NCBI GenBank assembly: GCA_949318235.1
Contig: OX439131.1
Span: forward strand, 10,436,231-10,500,230
From: Ecdyonurus torrentis
Taxonomy: Eukaryota; Arthropoda; Insecta; Ephemeroptera; Heptageniidae
Reading direction: 5' to 3'
DNA: 64,000 nt
The position numbers and the translations under genes were made by a program. The notes beneath the pieces were generated by a model, which had not been told where the DNA came from, searched no databases, and saw only the letters and a list, made by a program, of their open reading frames with translations. This document shows positions 32,613-47,462 of the stretch, in pieces. The number at the start of each line of letters is the position of its first letter. The stretch's first letter is position 1.

Positions 32613-33569
32613 AAGAAAAGATCGACAGTTGGAGCGGAACAAATGACAAACGTTGCCGCGCACTTCACTACCACCAGCCTTGACTTCTTTATACAATTAT
32701 TTTCTTTATTTCTAACACTTTAATAGTCCTCAATAGTTGTTGCTTTTTATATCTACTAAGAATTTTATATAAAAAACATTTTCTATTATTTCTTTTTCTA
32801 TATATCTCTTTATAAAAAATTTAGTTTTGGTTCGATTCTGGATGACTAATTTTGTAAGAGAATATAAAGATAGATATATAAAAAAAAATCATTGTATATA
32901 TTGACAAATTTTTATAATAAAAAATAAAGTTGATGTCTGCAGTTTTGTCTAAGGTTGGAGAAGAAAAGAAATCATGACTATAATACTTTTTCATACTTAT
33001 ATTTTTAGAAGCAACGTCTTGTGTACATTGCCATGTTATTGGTTGGGGGAAAAAAAAAGCGCCATGCTTTTAATCAACATATAATAATAAATAACAATTT
33101 TTATTTACATACACGATAGTATAAAAATTATAATATTCTATAATAAATTATAGTTTTAAACATGTGACAAAAATCCAGAAACAAAATATGTAAACAATAA
33201 TATGGAATGAAACAGTATATATGTGTATTATTCTATAAATTATAAAACATACAACCCATAAAATTTCTTGTTGTGCACTTCATGCAATATGGTTTTATTA
33301 CTGTAATAAAAATTTGTTTGAATAATTACAAAATTAACAAAACAACATGCTAAATATATAATTTGACCACTAAAACTATTAAAGTAATAGAACAATTATA
33401 TACTTCTATAATTATAGTTAAACAAAAATAATCGTTATGAAGTAATGTTTTAATAACAAGAGGCAGGATTTCCTACTTTAAAAAACAAAGAGAAACAAAG
33501 AGCATAGCTATATCGTTATTTATATATTATATAAAATAGGCTTATATATGCTTATCATCTAGTTAGTGT

Positions 33570-33770
33570 TGTGATGTAATGCGGGGGCTATAAGTGCGCA
33601 CGCTGGTTCTAATGACACTACTTAAGTTGCCATGTTAAGGCGGGGGGGCAGCCGCCCGCAGGGGCCCCCACATTGGGGGTACATTGCATGGTAAATATAC
33701 ACGGGAAGTGAGAACCATGGGGCGCCTGATGCGCTACCGCAGCTTTCGATATTGATACCGAGAAACTCTT
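33570..33770. promoter_or_regulatory. strongly GC-rich island in the desert
   Basis: The most GC-rich spot of the desert, with GGCGGGGGGGCAGCCGCCCG and GGGGCCCCCACATTGGGGG. No ORF with a domain crosses it. Candidate regulatory element or an unannotated promoter. Confidence 0.3.
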
Positions 33771-34489
33771 TAACTTTTTTCTTTTTTTTTTTGTCAACCT
33801 CTTGTTCTCTTTTTAAAAACAGTTTAAAAGATCAACAACTGGAACAAAAATGATTTTTTTTAGTGTCATTATTTTATTCAAGGAAATAATATTGAAGAAA
33901 ACTTTTATTATTGAATTTTAAAGGTGAGAAATATAGTGTGAAATGATTTGACATTTTAGTTTCTTAAACACCGAACAAGATATCTAAAAGGATTTAAAAA
34001 AATCTTTCCTGTGTGTCTGTAAATATAAACTTAATTTAAAAATCGTGACATGAAAACAAAAGAAAGAATAATGTATATAGGATAACAAACCAGATCTGCA
34101 TTTAACACGCAGCTGATTGTCCGACGGGCTGCATACTTTTGTTTCTATTCACAGATGGGGCAGTTTTGTGCTTGACTGCTGGGAGGTTAAATTATTTATA
34201 TAGGGTATAACAAAAAATTCTTAAAAATTCATTCAAATACAGGAGGTTTATACTAGAGCATATTTTATACTGTATAAACTTTGATTTCAAATATATAAGC
34301 CACACTTTTGAAATATATACCAAAATATAGTTACAATGTTAAAAGGCTCTCTCTCGCAAAATCCAAAAGGATGACACTTTTAATTCATTTCTTTGTATGT
34401 ATAAACACAGGTCCTTTCAAAATACTGAAGTTTCGGGAATTTTCTCAAAACTCGATTGTCTGTACTTTTTGCATTAAAAGCTACTGCAC

Positions 34490-34525
<36 letters not shown>

Positions 34526-34817
34526 AAGAAAGCAAAAATAGAAGAATTCAATCTGTAAGACCATATAATTTGTGTAAAGTTTAGAGGGTTTAAAATGAAT
34601 TATTTTTATAAAAAAAAAGTCCTACAGTATCATATTTAAATGTATTACTAAAACGTTAAATAAATGGGGGGGGGGGAAGTAAATTTTGGTATATAGTCAA
34701 GCTTTGACTATGAAAGTATATATTATGTATATTCTGTAAATATTTATTTTGTGTGTTTGTTTTTTTTCTCCTTGGACAAGATCTATATTACTGTATGTAA
34801 TCTTCTGATCAATAAAC

Positions 34818-34860
<43 letters not shown>

Positions 34861-34862
34861 TT
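34818..34862 (+). repeat. TTTA tetranucleotide repeat
   Basis: About eleven TTTA units. Confidence 0.85.
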
Positions 34863-35383
34863 AAGCTCACATAATATGTACTAAATAAGGATACAATTTC
34901 AAAACATTGTCATAATATTACCCAATGCATCGTCATACAAAGATTTCAAGAAATGACTACCAGAAGCTATACATACATTACAATATAAAATATCATTTTC
35001 ACCAGGCATGCATTAGTACAGATGTTTGCCGCCATTGTATACAACCGTATCTAATTCGATATAACGTTGCTATCAAATCATCATCATCATCACCCCCTTG
35101 ATATATACAAAGCAATGGACCCGCGATCCAAACGAATTGTCTTTGCGCTTTTTTGTTCAACCAACAGCGGGATACTGATTACTTCTAAACAAAAATAAAA
35201 AATGAAAATATTATTATTATTATACAATAATATATATAATAACAGATGGATTTATAAGTTCTATTCTCATCATTTTTTTTTCTAAATCATTTCTTCTCCT
35301 TCTCTCCTTTCGCTATCATTCAAAAGAAATATATTAGAGAGAAAGAAATAATATTATTTTTTTCCTATTGTATGTCGGCTGAG

Positions 35384-35516
<133 letters not shown>

Positions 35517-35960
35517 GATGACAATTTGCCATCACATTTTAGATTGATAGTGTGAACTTACACCAGCGGAACAAAAACCTATATAATATATACGAGTGAA
35601 ATGAAATAAAATAATGTGTTTCACCCCCTTTATTTATGATTATATAAGTTGGAATTATAGAGAAAAAAATATATATCGCTAGATGATAAATTTAATTCGA
35701 CAGTCAATATTATAACAGACACATTAATTTTAAACTTTATAGAATAGAACAGATAAAAAAAAGGGAGATCAATCAAAGAAACAAAATATGATACGGAACA
35801 ATTTCCATATCCTATACTATTGTTTATGGACATTAATAATATATATAAGAAAATAATTTGATATTTGTATTCCGGATTTAGATTTCACGCCTCGTACAAA
35901 GAAAACATAAAATATCTTCTATATCGTGATCTAAAAATTATTAAAGTTCATTAATAAATA

Positions 35961-37052
35961 TTATATATCGTCAGTGGGTATAGAAACCTCGGATTAGGAT
36001 TTTGAGTGTTTCTGAAGTTTGAATCGTCATAATTCAAAAATAAAAAGTTACAAAAAATTGAAATTATTTTTGCTGTGCGGCTTATATTTCTGAGAATACA
36101 TTTTATTAAGGTCATATTTTTATTTCAAATAGTTCGCTCACAATTCATCAATTAGTAAACTAAAACACCCTGTTTTAGCACTCTGGTCAAAAAAGTGAAA
36201 CTAAAATTATTATTCCCTTGCAACAGTAAGCAATAAAAATTTCAAATTAACATCATAGAGTCAAGAAATGTTGCTTATTCTTAATGTACAGTTGAAATTT
36301 TTTTTGCAAGAAACCCCTTTGCCAAAATTTGCAAAAAAAGGATCTCACGTTATTTTAATGTTTTGAAGCTCAAAATTATTTTAGGGGTGCAATTTTGAAT
36401 TCTTAAAAGATTTCTTTGCAATATACAAAGTTATTTTGAAATTAACTAAAATTTATGAATTAATTAACTTATAGCCCCTGTATTTACGCAAAAAGCAGTA
36501 CATAAAATGCCTGATGACCGCAACCAGCAGTACATTAAAATTTTAAAAATTCATTTAATATAATAGAAATAAGATATTAACATTATTAGCAAATGAGCAT
36601 TTAATAGATTCAAAATTGCACCCCTAAAATAATTTTGAGCTTCAAAACTTTAAAAGAACGCGAGATCCGTTTTTTGTAAATTTTGGCAAAGGGGTTGCTT
36701 GCAAAAAAATTTCAACTGTACATTAAGAATAAGCAACATTTCTTGACTCCATGATATTAATTTGAAATTTTTATTGCTGACTGTTGCATGGGAATAATAA
36801 TTTTAATTTCACTTTTTTGAACAGAGTGCTAAAACAGGGTGTTTTAGTTTACTAATTGATGAATTGTGAGCGAACTATTTGAAATAAAAATATGAAATTA
36901 ATACAATGTATTGTCAGAAATATAAGCCGCACAACAAAAATAATTTCAATTTTTTGTAACTTTTTGTTTTTGAATTATGACGATTCAAACTTCAGAAACA
37001 CTCAAAATCCTAATCCGAGGTTTCTATATATACCCACTGCTGACGATATATT
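35961..37052. repeat. 1.09-kb inverted repeat with about 440-bp arms
   Basis: The left arm 35961-36400 and right arm 36608-37052 are inverted copies with scattered differences. Landmarks are CCTCGGATTAGGATTTTGAG / CTCAAAATCCTAATCCGAGG, AAAACACCCTGTTTTAGCAC / GTGCTAAAACAGGGTGTTTT and AGGGGTGCAATTTTGAAT / ATTCAAAATTGCACCCCT. The spacer is about 207 bp. No ORF of note. The ends (ATATATCGTCAG / CTGACGATATAT) could be transposon termini. Transcription would give a long double-stranded hairpin. Confidence 0.85.
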
Positions 37053-37544
37053 ATACCATGCCATTTAATGGGAAATAAATATCTGCAAGAGTACATTAAT
37101 AACGTATTGATATATAAATGTTTTTTGTATGCAGATTTGGATAATAATTTAACATTTCTCCACTACAGAAGTTTTAAAATCATAACAAATAAATAAATTT
37201 TATTATTTTCTTTTCATTTATCTCAACATAGTTGTGTGATAAATCATTTTTCTCTTTTTGACATTCACTATAAAAATATATATTTAAATTATATATAATT
37301 ACATAAAGAATTAAAATAAATTAATAAATATAAAACTTCTTTAAGGCGCTATATGAGAGTCTGACAACCATACAGGAAAAAAAACTCTTGCACCAGAATT
37401 TATATATGTATAGTTATAGTTACAATAATAATAATATATCGTATGAATAAATGCAATTCGTATACGTCAAATGTAAGGTTGTCATTGAGTTATTTGCGAT
37501 ATATTTGCACAAATTGAAGTAAATATTGTTCTCTTTGTGTAATT

Positions 37545-37740
37545 TCCCCATGACGTGATGTGTTGACAAAAATTGAGCAAGTGCGTGACAACCAGGACAT
37601 TGGTGCATGATATATCATGACGTCACTGGTGACCCTGGAGGCGGAGACTCCCACACAAATCAACCAATGACAATACAGCAGGAAATTGTTCTTATCAAAG
37701 TCACATGATATGGTATGATGAATGTCACCAAATAGCCCTT
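37545..37740. promoter_or_regulatory. complex island with a CRE, candidate enhancer
   Basis: Contains TGACGTCA (37619-37626), CCATGACGTGATG, ACCCTGGAGGCGGAGAC and a CCAAT box. Composition contrasts with the AT-rich flanks. Confidence 0.28.
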
Positions 37741-39764
37741 TTGTTAAATTAAATGTAAATAATAATGAAATTAATTTTTAGAATTAATGCTATATATAAT
37801 ATGAGCATTAATTACGGTGTTCCCTTTATCTTAAGCTCAACTTAATATTCGGACGTATAAAATCATGTTGTTTTATAAGGGGGATAATATTATTTAGTGA
37901 CCTGCCATGGTAAGTGTGAGAAACACGCGAAAGAAAAAAAACGAGAAACATATAAGAGCTATCAGTATTATCGATATAATTATATAGACTTTTGAAACTT
38001 GAATAAAGTATATTTAATTTTATAATTTCTATACATAATGGCGTTTTAATATATGTTTCGTTTTTAAGAGGATTTGGATTTGGATTTTTCCGTTTGTATG
38101 AATATAATATGCAAACATTTATTCATAGCAAGACAATTTTATTTATGGGATTGAATTATATCCATCTTTTGTTCAAGTATATTTGTAATTCTCTCTCCCT
38201 CATCATGTTTGAAATTTGTTCAATAATGGGTAACATGCAACCAAAGAACAAATATGTTTTAAATTGTATCACTGATGTAATTTACAACAACGATATTTAA
38301 AACATATTAATTAATACAAAAATTAAAATTTATTCGTCTAGAAAATTTGTAATTAAACCTCAGAAGCGACTTTATATTATAGAAAATATTAACTTGAAAA
38401 ATAATAATTCATAATTTATAAATATGAGAAACATGAATTAATATGCATGATAAGAAACAACACATTAATTTTTATGATAATAATAAATTTGTTGTGACTT
38501 AATTACCACGCGATGTAAATTAACTTTATATCATTAAATTTTAATCAAAATTGCCGCCAAGGTATACAAGGAAAAAAACAAAAGATATACGAGAGAGATT
38601 GCTTTTTGTGGATGCATGCTGTTCTTTAATTTGATCAGTCATTATTTATACAAAATTTAATACTTTTTTGTTTATTAATATATTACATGAATTACTAATA
38701 TATTTTTTTACCATTTTTTTTTTTGTTTTTTTTTTTTTTTGCTTTGCTTTGCTTGTGATATAGCTTTATTTATTTTAAGTTAAATTAATAGAATTTTCTA
38801 TTTAATTTTTAGTGCAATATTAAATAAATAAAAGAATAATATTATTTAATTGAAAAGTAAAACTTGCCAGCAAAATTATTTTGTCATAAAATATACGAAA
38901 AATAAAGATAAAAATATCAGTATGCGATGAAAACATTAAAATTTATTATCACTTAAATTCTTCATTATACCAAATTTAATTCATGAATGGAAATTTCGTT
39001 AAAACATAAGTTAATCGAAAGAGTGCTGATGTTCTATAGGTTATAATAATAATTCCCTCAATTTTACCCCAACAAAGAGTAGATTATGTTACTCACGCAT
39101 GGCATATAAAATAATAAGACATTTTTATTAATAAACAAATAATTCTTGCACAACAGAAAAAATAAAGTATTTTTTAACCCATACTTTATATAGTTGCAAA
39201 TGTCAAAAATGTATAATTCACATTTACTTTACATACCTGTAAAAAGTTCCATTTTTTAAATTTATATATGCATGCCAAAAAAAAATAATAATAATAATAA
39301 AAACTGCGCTTTATAATTTATATTTTGGATAGCAAACTATATCAAGATTGCAATTTTTTGTAAATATATATATAATATAAAATAAAATGTACAAAAAAGA
39401 AATGAAGTCATTTGAAAAAATATCCAATTTCATTTTTTTTTTCATTCAATATCAAACAATAAAAAGTATATAAAATAAAAGCCATGGAAGAACACAATGA
39501 TTTTTTATAATAAACGGAATAATGATTATTATTATTTTCTTTGAATAAAATCGCATCATAACATATACAGAGAAGAAGAAGAAGAAGAAAAAAAAAAAAA
39601 AAAAAAAAAAAAAAGACCCCCTCTAAAGCCATTTTTGCTGCAAGGTATATATGAAAATTATTCTGACGTTTTTTGACTTGATTCCCACGATTTTAATCAG
39701 TCAACAAATTTTGTTCATGTATGAGAATGCATTATATATAGAAAAGATTTCTATAAGTAAAGCA

Positions 39765-39915
39765 CATGCAACAGGACAGACAATACTTTACTTCCCTATA
39801 TGGACCGGAAGAAGGCGTGCCATCCAAGTCCCCCCTTCGCTCCCCGTGCACTGTCCGTCACCGCGCTCACAATCAAGGTGCCAATTAGCAAAAGATTTTC
39901 TCACGACTTTACGAC
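39765..39915. promoter_or_regulatory. GC-richer island with an ETS-type core
   Basis: Holds ACCGGAAGAAGG and GTCCCCCCTTCGCTCCCCG. The plus-strand ORF (39651-39980) has no domain. Confidence 0.25.
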
Positions 39916-40644
39916 AAATTTTAAGTCACTTTTTTTTTTACTTGTATTGTTATTATATAAAACCGGAACCTGATCTCTAATTACAAAAGAAGGAGATCTG
40001 TATTATAGAATCTTTATAGGCGAGGGTTGAATTTGCCTTTTTATTTATAAGAGAATATAATAATATGTTTTTCTTCTTTTATAACTGCAGAATTTTGTAC
40101 GTTATTATATATTTTAAATTTATGGGAGAGATCAACGCTTGAAAATCATGATGATAAGATCATGCAATACAAATTTGTGCTTTGTATGTAAAGAGAGAGG
40201 AAAAAGAAAAAAAGAACGTTAAAATTTATATTTAATGCTTTAAATTTTGGAATCAAGGATCCTATCAAGTCAATAGTGCACTGTGGTTTTGCAACGCATG
40301 ACTATATATATTTCAAGTTTAAAGTTTTAATAAAACAATATTTTCATCAATTCAAAGTTATCTTACGTGATTTTTTTTCTTTTGCTATTTTGCTATTTCT
40401 ATACAATTAAATGTCTTATGTTGTTTGTTTCGATGTAAAATGTGTCCTACATTAAATAAAATTACATAAAATTGTTATATAAATTTTCCAAAGGCCTTTA
40501 ACTGTATTACGATCAAGGTATACGCTCACAATTTAAAGAATAAGAAAAAAATTAACATTTAACAATACTATAAAAATATATTTTTAATAACCATATGACA
40601 TCACAATAAAAAAAATTGATAAAACATCTCTTAAATAGAATTTA

Positions 40645-40905
40645 AAAGTTATAACCAGATGCGCATATGAAGAACTGAAGGCACGGCGCTGTGACACCAA
40701 GGGTTCTACAGTGAGACTTGGAGGACCCTTACTGCGCTCGCGAGTGCACACGCGGAGTAACCGCCCTGGTACACGTGCACCCTTGCTATATAGTACGAAG
40801 TACGCGCTTGCTCGCTCCCTGATGTCAACAGCCAATTCACGAGACATCCGCGAATCTCAAGAAGAAAATGAAGCCACGGGGTGCGAACATAACGTATTAT
40901 TTGGT
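40645..40905. promoter_or_regulatory. GC-richer island, candidate enhancer
   Basis: About 260 bp of complex sequence with ACTGCGCTCGCGAGTGCAC and CACGTGC. Short ORFs on both strands are arginine-rich with no domain, as expected from GC-rich non-coding DNA. Confidence 0.27.
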
Positions 40906-41214
40906 AACTGAAACTTGTGTATACAACTGTAACTTTTTATGTAAAATTTAAAAAAAAAAAAAAAAACGTTACATTTTTATTTTAAAACCTTAACTTGTTT
41001 GAACTGTAAAACTGACTTGTTAACAATATAAATATATAGGAATGAGAAAGTTAAAAACATGGAAAATAGCTTTCTTATGATAATGACACAATCATGTTTA
41101 TATAATTAAAGTTCTAAATATTAAAAATATTTGTTTTGTTTCTGTTAGCTTCCCAAACATAATAGCTCAAGTGAACAATTTATCATGGAAATGCGATGGC
41201 TTGCTTAAAAAAAG

Positions 41215-41345
41215 TGTAAAATGGGAATAATGCAGCTTTTGCGATAAAAGTGTTCGTCTTTGCCCCTGGAAAGTGTTAGTGTACGCAACCTGAAATACAC
41301 AACGGACCACAAATTTGCCTAACTTCCAGGATAACAAAGGTTTCA
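41215..41345 (-). repeat. dispersed repeat, copy 2 (inverted)
   Basis: Minus-strand GTTAGGCAAATTT, GGTTGCGTACACTAA and TTTCCAGGGGC match copy 1 at 21675-21790. An open frame LGKFVVRCVFQVAY parallels that of copy 1. Confidence 0.5.
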
Positions 41346-41914
41346 AGAGAGATGAGATCAAAAATATATTATTTAACAATTTTTATCTTTTTATTTTGGC
41401 TTTCATTTATTCCAGACGTTAGCACTAGTGCAATATTTTTTGATAAAATTTAAACCATAATTCCTTGAATAAATAATAATATAAAATAAGAATTTTAAAT
41501 ATATATATAATAATATACCCCAACATAATTAAAGTTTACAATAATGAGTGTTAGTTTATTTAGTGCAAATCTTTGAATCAAATTAACTATACTTTTTATT
41601 GCCAATTTGAGCCAAAAAGTTTAAACGTTTGCTGCATTTTTACCATCACTTTTATACTCAAAACTCTATATGACAAATGTATCCCGCACCACTAAATGAT
41701 AATAAAATTTCCTACCCTAATCCTCATTATATAAAGAGACCATAATAACACGTTATTCATTATTCATTATATATAATATACCATTGCAATGACAAAATAT
41801 TTCTTTATTATATAAAAAAAAAGAATGAAAAATTGACAAATAATTTTGACTTATATTTTATTTGACATGAAGTATTGTTGTTGTACAGATGTGTGTTCTA
41901 TGGATCCTTGTATT

Positions 41915-42130
41915 AAGTCGTCAAAAGTGCGTTACTCGTGTCGACGGTAAAATCAGCGGGTTGTATACATCATAAGCATGCGGAGACATGGAGATTCACG
42001 GGGTGCGGTACACTATGGAAAACCACGGCGGGATACGCCTACCCCGCTGATCTTCGTACACATTGCAGCCTCCGTACAAGAGTATATAGAGATCATCACA
42101 GGAGGCCAGCAGCATAGTATTGCTATATAG
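41915..42130. promoter_or_regulatory. island with two inverted CAGCGGG cores, candidate Zic-bound enhancer
   Basis: ATCAGCGGG (41952-41960) and CCCGCTGAT (42043-42051) face each other 82 bp apart in a complex GC-richer segment about 9 kb upstream of the Zic start. CAGCGGGG is the core I recall for Opa/Zic sites. Autoregulation is an inference. Confidence 0.35.
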
Positions 42131-42668
42131 CCAAAATAACGGGCTCTTTTACCTTTTGATTCTTTATAAATATATAATAATACCATTGACTTTCATCAAG
42201 AAAAAAAAAGCATGTTGATTTGAATAAATAGAAAAAAAATGTATGTTTAAAAAAAGAAAATGGTTCATTATATTTTACATTTAAGTTCGTTAATGAATAA
42301 AATATATTTTAAACGCGTGTTTTGTTGACATCAGAAAAGAAATATCCCGTTATTTTTTTTTGCTTCAAAATGGTTAAATTATATTGGTTGTTGGTTGAAT
42401 TATTATATTTATTGAATAATTTGTGCACAAATATATTTTATATAACAATAGTGTATTTAAACAATTCAACATAGACTTTTTTTAGAAAAAAATGAAGAAG
42501 AAAAATATATAATATACAACATAATATGAAAAAAATTTAGCTGCATGAGAAAAGCATTTTATGCATGGTATTCACACATTTATTTCTAACATTTTAAACC
42601 ATCTGATTATAATACATTACATGTATATACTGCGTAAATTGATCATGAATATTATATTTATACGGTGA

Positions 42669-42669
<1 letters not shown>

Positions 42670-42709
<40 letters not shown>
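42670..42709 (+). repeat. poly-A tract
   Basis: About 39 consecutive A residues in AT-rich non-coding sequence. Confidence 0.9.
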
Positions 42710-42711
<2 letters not shown>

Positions 42712-44884
42712 TTACACCGGTGGTTTACATTCAAATAGGGAGTTTCATGTCTCCATCAAAATAAACCATAATTGAGGCATCATGTAGGAGACATTTGAAA
42801 AAAGTTGACACTTATTTTGAACACAAATAACATAAAATTATATAATAGGGTTCTGTTAAATACGGAACAATATTTCCATTTTGCAATAAATTGGATTGCT
42901 ATAAAAAGTTAATAGTTTTTAATGAAAGGTAACATATAGAAATGAAATTTGTTCCTCATCATTCATCAAAAAGATTACTCTGTGTGAACTGGACTTACAG
43001 TAAACATTACTCAATTACAATAAACAAAATCATTTAATTGTTTTCACTGCACTTCATATTGATGAACAGCACAAGGAAAAATTTTACACATGGCAGATTT
43101 ACAATCAGTTCTAATTGGTGAGAACCGTTTGTGTGAGACTAACCGCAAAATTGCATTAATATCCTCGCGGCATCATTGTTATGTTTCAATAAAACATAAT
43201 TGCTGAGCGCATTTATTGCATACGAAATGTAGAACACAGTTTAGAAAGCATTAAGTTATAAAAGAAAAGAAAAATATAAATTACTTTTTAAACTGTATAT
43301 ATATTTTTATGTGAGATAAACCCATTATTTTAAAAAGAACAAAAGCAATTGTGCATTATTATTTGATTGTAAATTAAAGTATAGATAATTAGATTGATTT
43401 TGACGAAGAAAGTAATTAATTTTAATTCTTGTGATATTGGAAAGCAAAAGTATATATAACGTCAAAAGTATAATGTTTTTTTATTTAGTAAATTTCCTTG
43501 AATTAGCATATTATACAAAAGTAAGATTAATGCTATTCTGTGAAAGTTATAATTATACAATTGCATGAAACTTTTCATTATTTTATATGCTAATCTTGGC
43601 CAATAATTCTATAATAGAACTATCTGTAATTCTGTAAATACTGTACAATATTATGACACGAAAAGTGTTGCTGCGCTACTATTTTTTTATTTTTACTTTA
43701 TGCATCTTGGGAGAAAATTTTAATATCGCATGCATGTATAATAATAATATACTTTCAGTAAATTAATCAATTATATACATGAGCTACGTGAAATACAGTA
43801 TTATAAAGTCTACATTTTATACATGAAGACAATCGTATATTTGATATATAAAATTGAACATTTTTATATTTGTATTGTATATAGCATATCGTGCTGCGGC
43901 AATATTATCATCAAACACTTTTTTTTTCAAATATATATATATATGAATATGAATCAACAAACACATTTAAATTTTGCAATTAAGTTACACACATTTTTTC
44001 TTATACAATGAATAAGTGCTTCATTATGATATTATTTCTTCTATACCAAATTCATTTCTTAAAATTTGTTGAATTTTGAGTTTTCTTATGCAAATTAATA
44101 TACGCTTAAAAATTTAGGATAAATCCATAAAAAATATATCTTATTCAATGATACAAAATATTAAATAATTTCAAATTATGCATAATATATATTTATTCCC
44201 CATATAAGGACTTATTATGTGCTTGAAACAAAATTATTATATTTTTGGGGAAAAAAAGCACATTTTGTATCATAGATCATAGGCTATATAATAAATGAGC
44301 ATTACTTTTTATAGAACATATATAATTGAAAATTATTTAATAATAATCGCGCATATGGCATACTTATAAAAATTGTAATACAATATTACTTTACTATATG
44401 GATATATGCGATGATTTCTCAATTCGTAATAATTTTTGTGAAGAGTTTGGAAAAATAGCCAATAAACTAAAAAAATATGTTATTGTATAGTATCACTGTA
44501 AATGAAATAATGATGCTTTTTTCTTCTAACCAAAATTTTGTTGCAATTGACAAGAAATTTAATCGAAACGTCAAAATAAATCATTCACACAAGGTTGCAC
44601 AGGAAAATGATAAAGAATTATAGATTATAATATAACCACAAAAGTAAATCAGCGCATTTTCTTTTATTATTACAAAAGAAGAAGAAAAAGAAAACAAAAA
44701 GTCATCTATGCATAATTCAAAAAAATATATAATAATAATAAATTATATTTTATCAATAAATTAGGAGTTTTCAGAACGCATGAAAAGTGTTAAACGTTAT
44801 TTTTTTTCTTTTTTGTAACTCATATAATATATATTTGAAATGTAGCTCTCTTATAAAGCACTTAATGCTGAAAGTGCGATACTT

Positions 44885-45045
44885 TGTTAAGTGGTACCCC
44901 CTGGGTATTTTGAGACCCGCATGTCCGCCCGCGCTATAGCTTATAGCTCACTGCATTAGCACTAACGCGATATCGCTGTCAACACCACAGGTTGTCATGG
45001 CAACACGAGAATTGGGCCGTGTATGGATATACAAACGTACATACG
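44885..45045. promoter_or_regulatory. complex island carrying an RFX-type X-box
   Basis: GTTGTCATGGCAAC (44991-45004) has both half-sites and the 2-bp spacer of an X-box, one base off the full palindrome. It is surrounded by GTACCCCCTGGGTA and CCGCCCGCGC. About 6 kb upstream of the Zic exon. Confidence 0.38.
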
Positions 45046-45943
45046 TATATAAATGTTATTATGTTTCTCCCACTTATAGTTTTATAATATAAAAAACCTA
45101 TCTTATAAATGTAATTGTAACATATAACACAGAATTAAATTCAAGTTGTTTTCCGAGTAAAAATCATTTACGTCATAAATAAAGAAAAGAGGAAATTGTT
45201 GACCTGCATTTTTCATTTTGACGTTTGTTTTTGTGAGAAGTGTTTTCCATTACATATATAATGTGAAAAGTTTGTCTATACGTATTGTAATTATTTCTTG
45301 TGTATTGCTGAGTGTCTGAATCACTGCATAGAAAGAATAATATTCAATAATTTAATTATATAATATAAAAATGATAATTTTATTTCAACTTCAGAGACTT
45401 CTTTTTGATGGTCCATAAATTCCATTGTGAAAATGATGTAAACAATTAAGATGAAGCATCTTTATGAACTTTATTTATTTTCTTCGATGGTTAACTCTTT
45501 TCGGATTTCATATAAAATGTATGAAAATATATTTATATAGACATGCGGCATAATAGACCTTTTTAAGAGGCCCTTATTTAGCAGTACATACAAAAATGTT
45601 TATAAGATACTGCATAAGCATTATGCTATATATGTATTATCTGAACGTAAAAAAAAACAAAAAAACAAAAAACAACAACATTAATTTTGCACAAAAATTA
45701 ATCCCAAACAATTTGGGGTAAAAAAAAAGCTTCCCCCTCCCCCAGATTGTAAATGTGAAATGTGTGTCTCAGCAATATACATATATAATAATATATTAAA
45801 GTATTTTAAAAATGGCCCATTTCATGCAAATTTATGCGTATGTATTTTTACTCATAAGATAATATATGATGTATAATGACAGATGCTGCACTGTGATGAG
45901 GATTCATGCGGGTCCAGTGCAGCCTCTTGACCATCTGCAATCA

Positions 45944-46090
<147 letters not shown>

Positions 46091-47415
46091 TATATTCTGA
46101 TATTTTATGATTTTGTCTAAACTTTTCAATCATGTGGCCGCGAGCGATCTTCAATATGCATTCTAGTGGAAGTTTATTCTTATATAAACGCACTTTTCGT
46201 TTGATACATAATTTTTTTAATGCTTGTGAGCTCTATTATATAACAATACAAAAAGATTGGGGAAAGAATCTCTTTGCATATAATATATATATATAATATG
46301 AAAAATGTCTGCACTTATGCACTTTATGTATATAACAATACACAAAATTACACAAATTGTGAAATTTGTTATGAGTATTTAATATAGCATTATTCATTAT
46401 TCAATTTATATATAATTATATTGCATCACGGAAAAAAATGATTGAACAATAGGACAATATAAATAATTTCATACAACTTTTTACAAGTATGGTAATTTAG
46501 CTACAGCAACATCTAACAAACAACAAAGTCATGTTTTGTACACTGTTTTTTGTCTTTCAATAAGCCAAGTAAGTTAAAAATAATTACATACGAAACAAAA
46601 TAAGTATATACTTATACCTTTTTTTTTTTTTACATAAATCCCAAAGGAGTAAATAAAATCAAGTAGAAACTAACTCCTCGTGTAATTAGATTGTTTATGA
46701 TGTTGTTTTTCTATAAAAGCAAAACATTTTTAATAATAATAAAAAAATATATGAAAAAAAAAGCTTGAACAAAACAACAGACAGAAGCGCCGGCAAAAGA
46801 AAATTAATTTATAATAAATCAAAAGCATGCTATCTAATTAAAAAAATCTTAAAAATATTGTAGTAATAAATATAACTAATCATATTATAAATCATTTTCA
46901 ACCAAAATAAAAAATATTTACCTAATATACTTTTGATAGTAATAAACCTATCTTATATATATAAAGTAATTTTCAAGTTATAAATTTTTGTGTTATGTTA
47001 TTAATGTTATAAATTTGGATTTTACGTAATAATTTTTCCTTGTAAATTTATACGACGTACTAACGCTAAAATGGTTGCTTTCAATTTTTAAATATAATGA
47101 AAGAGTTCAGATGATGAATATTAAACTTATATTATATAGAATTTTTTAAAAAATATATATTTTACTATTTTGATCTGATAAAAAACCAATGACGAAATCA
47201 TCGTTAAAATATGAATAGTTTTTTTTTTTTTTTTTTAATCTTGAACCGTTGGCTGGCATGCCAAATAAATGCCAAGTAAATGCATTTAATACTAATTTTC
47301 ATTATAAACTATATTCAAATGTTTAAAATTTTCATCCAATTTCATAAAAAAGGTTTATGTTTATTATTTTTTCCTATAAGTTTGTATAATAGATTTCAAG
47401 TTATATTTTGGTCTT

Positions 47416-47418
<3 letters not shown>

Positions 47419-47458
<40 letters not shown>
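47419..47458 (+). repeat. poly-T tract followed by a G run
   Basis: About 39 T, then GAG and a run of nine G. Confidence 0.9.

Positions 47459-47462
<4 letters not shown>

Noticed and set aside
40584..40911. Two overlapping ORFs on opposite strands
   Set aside because: No domain and no codon signature. Both come from the same GC-richer island.
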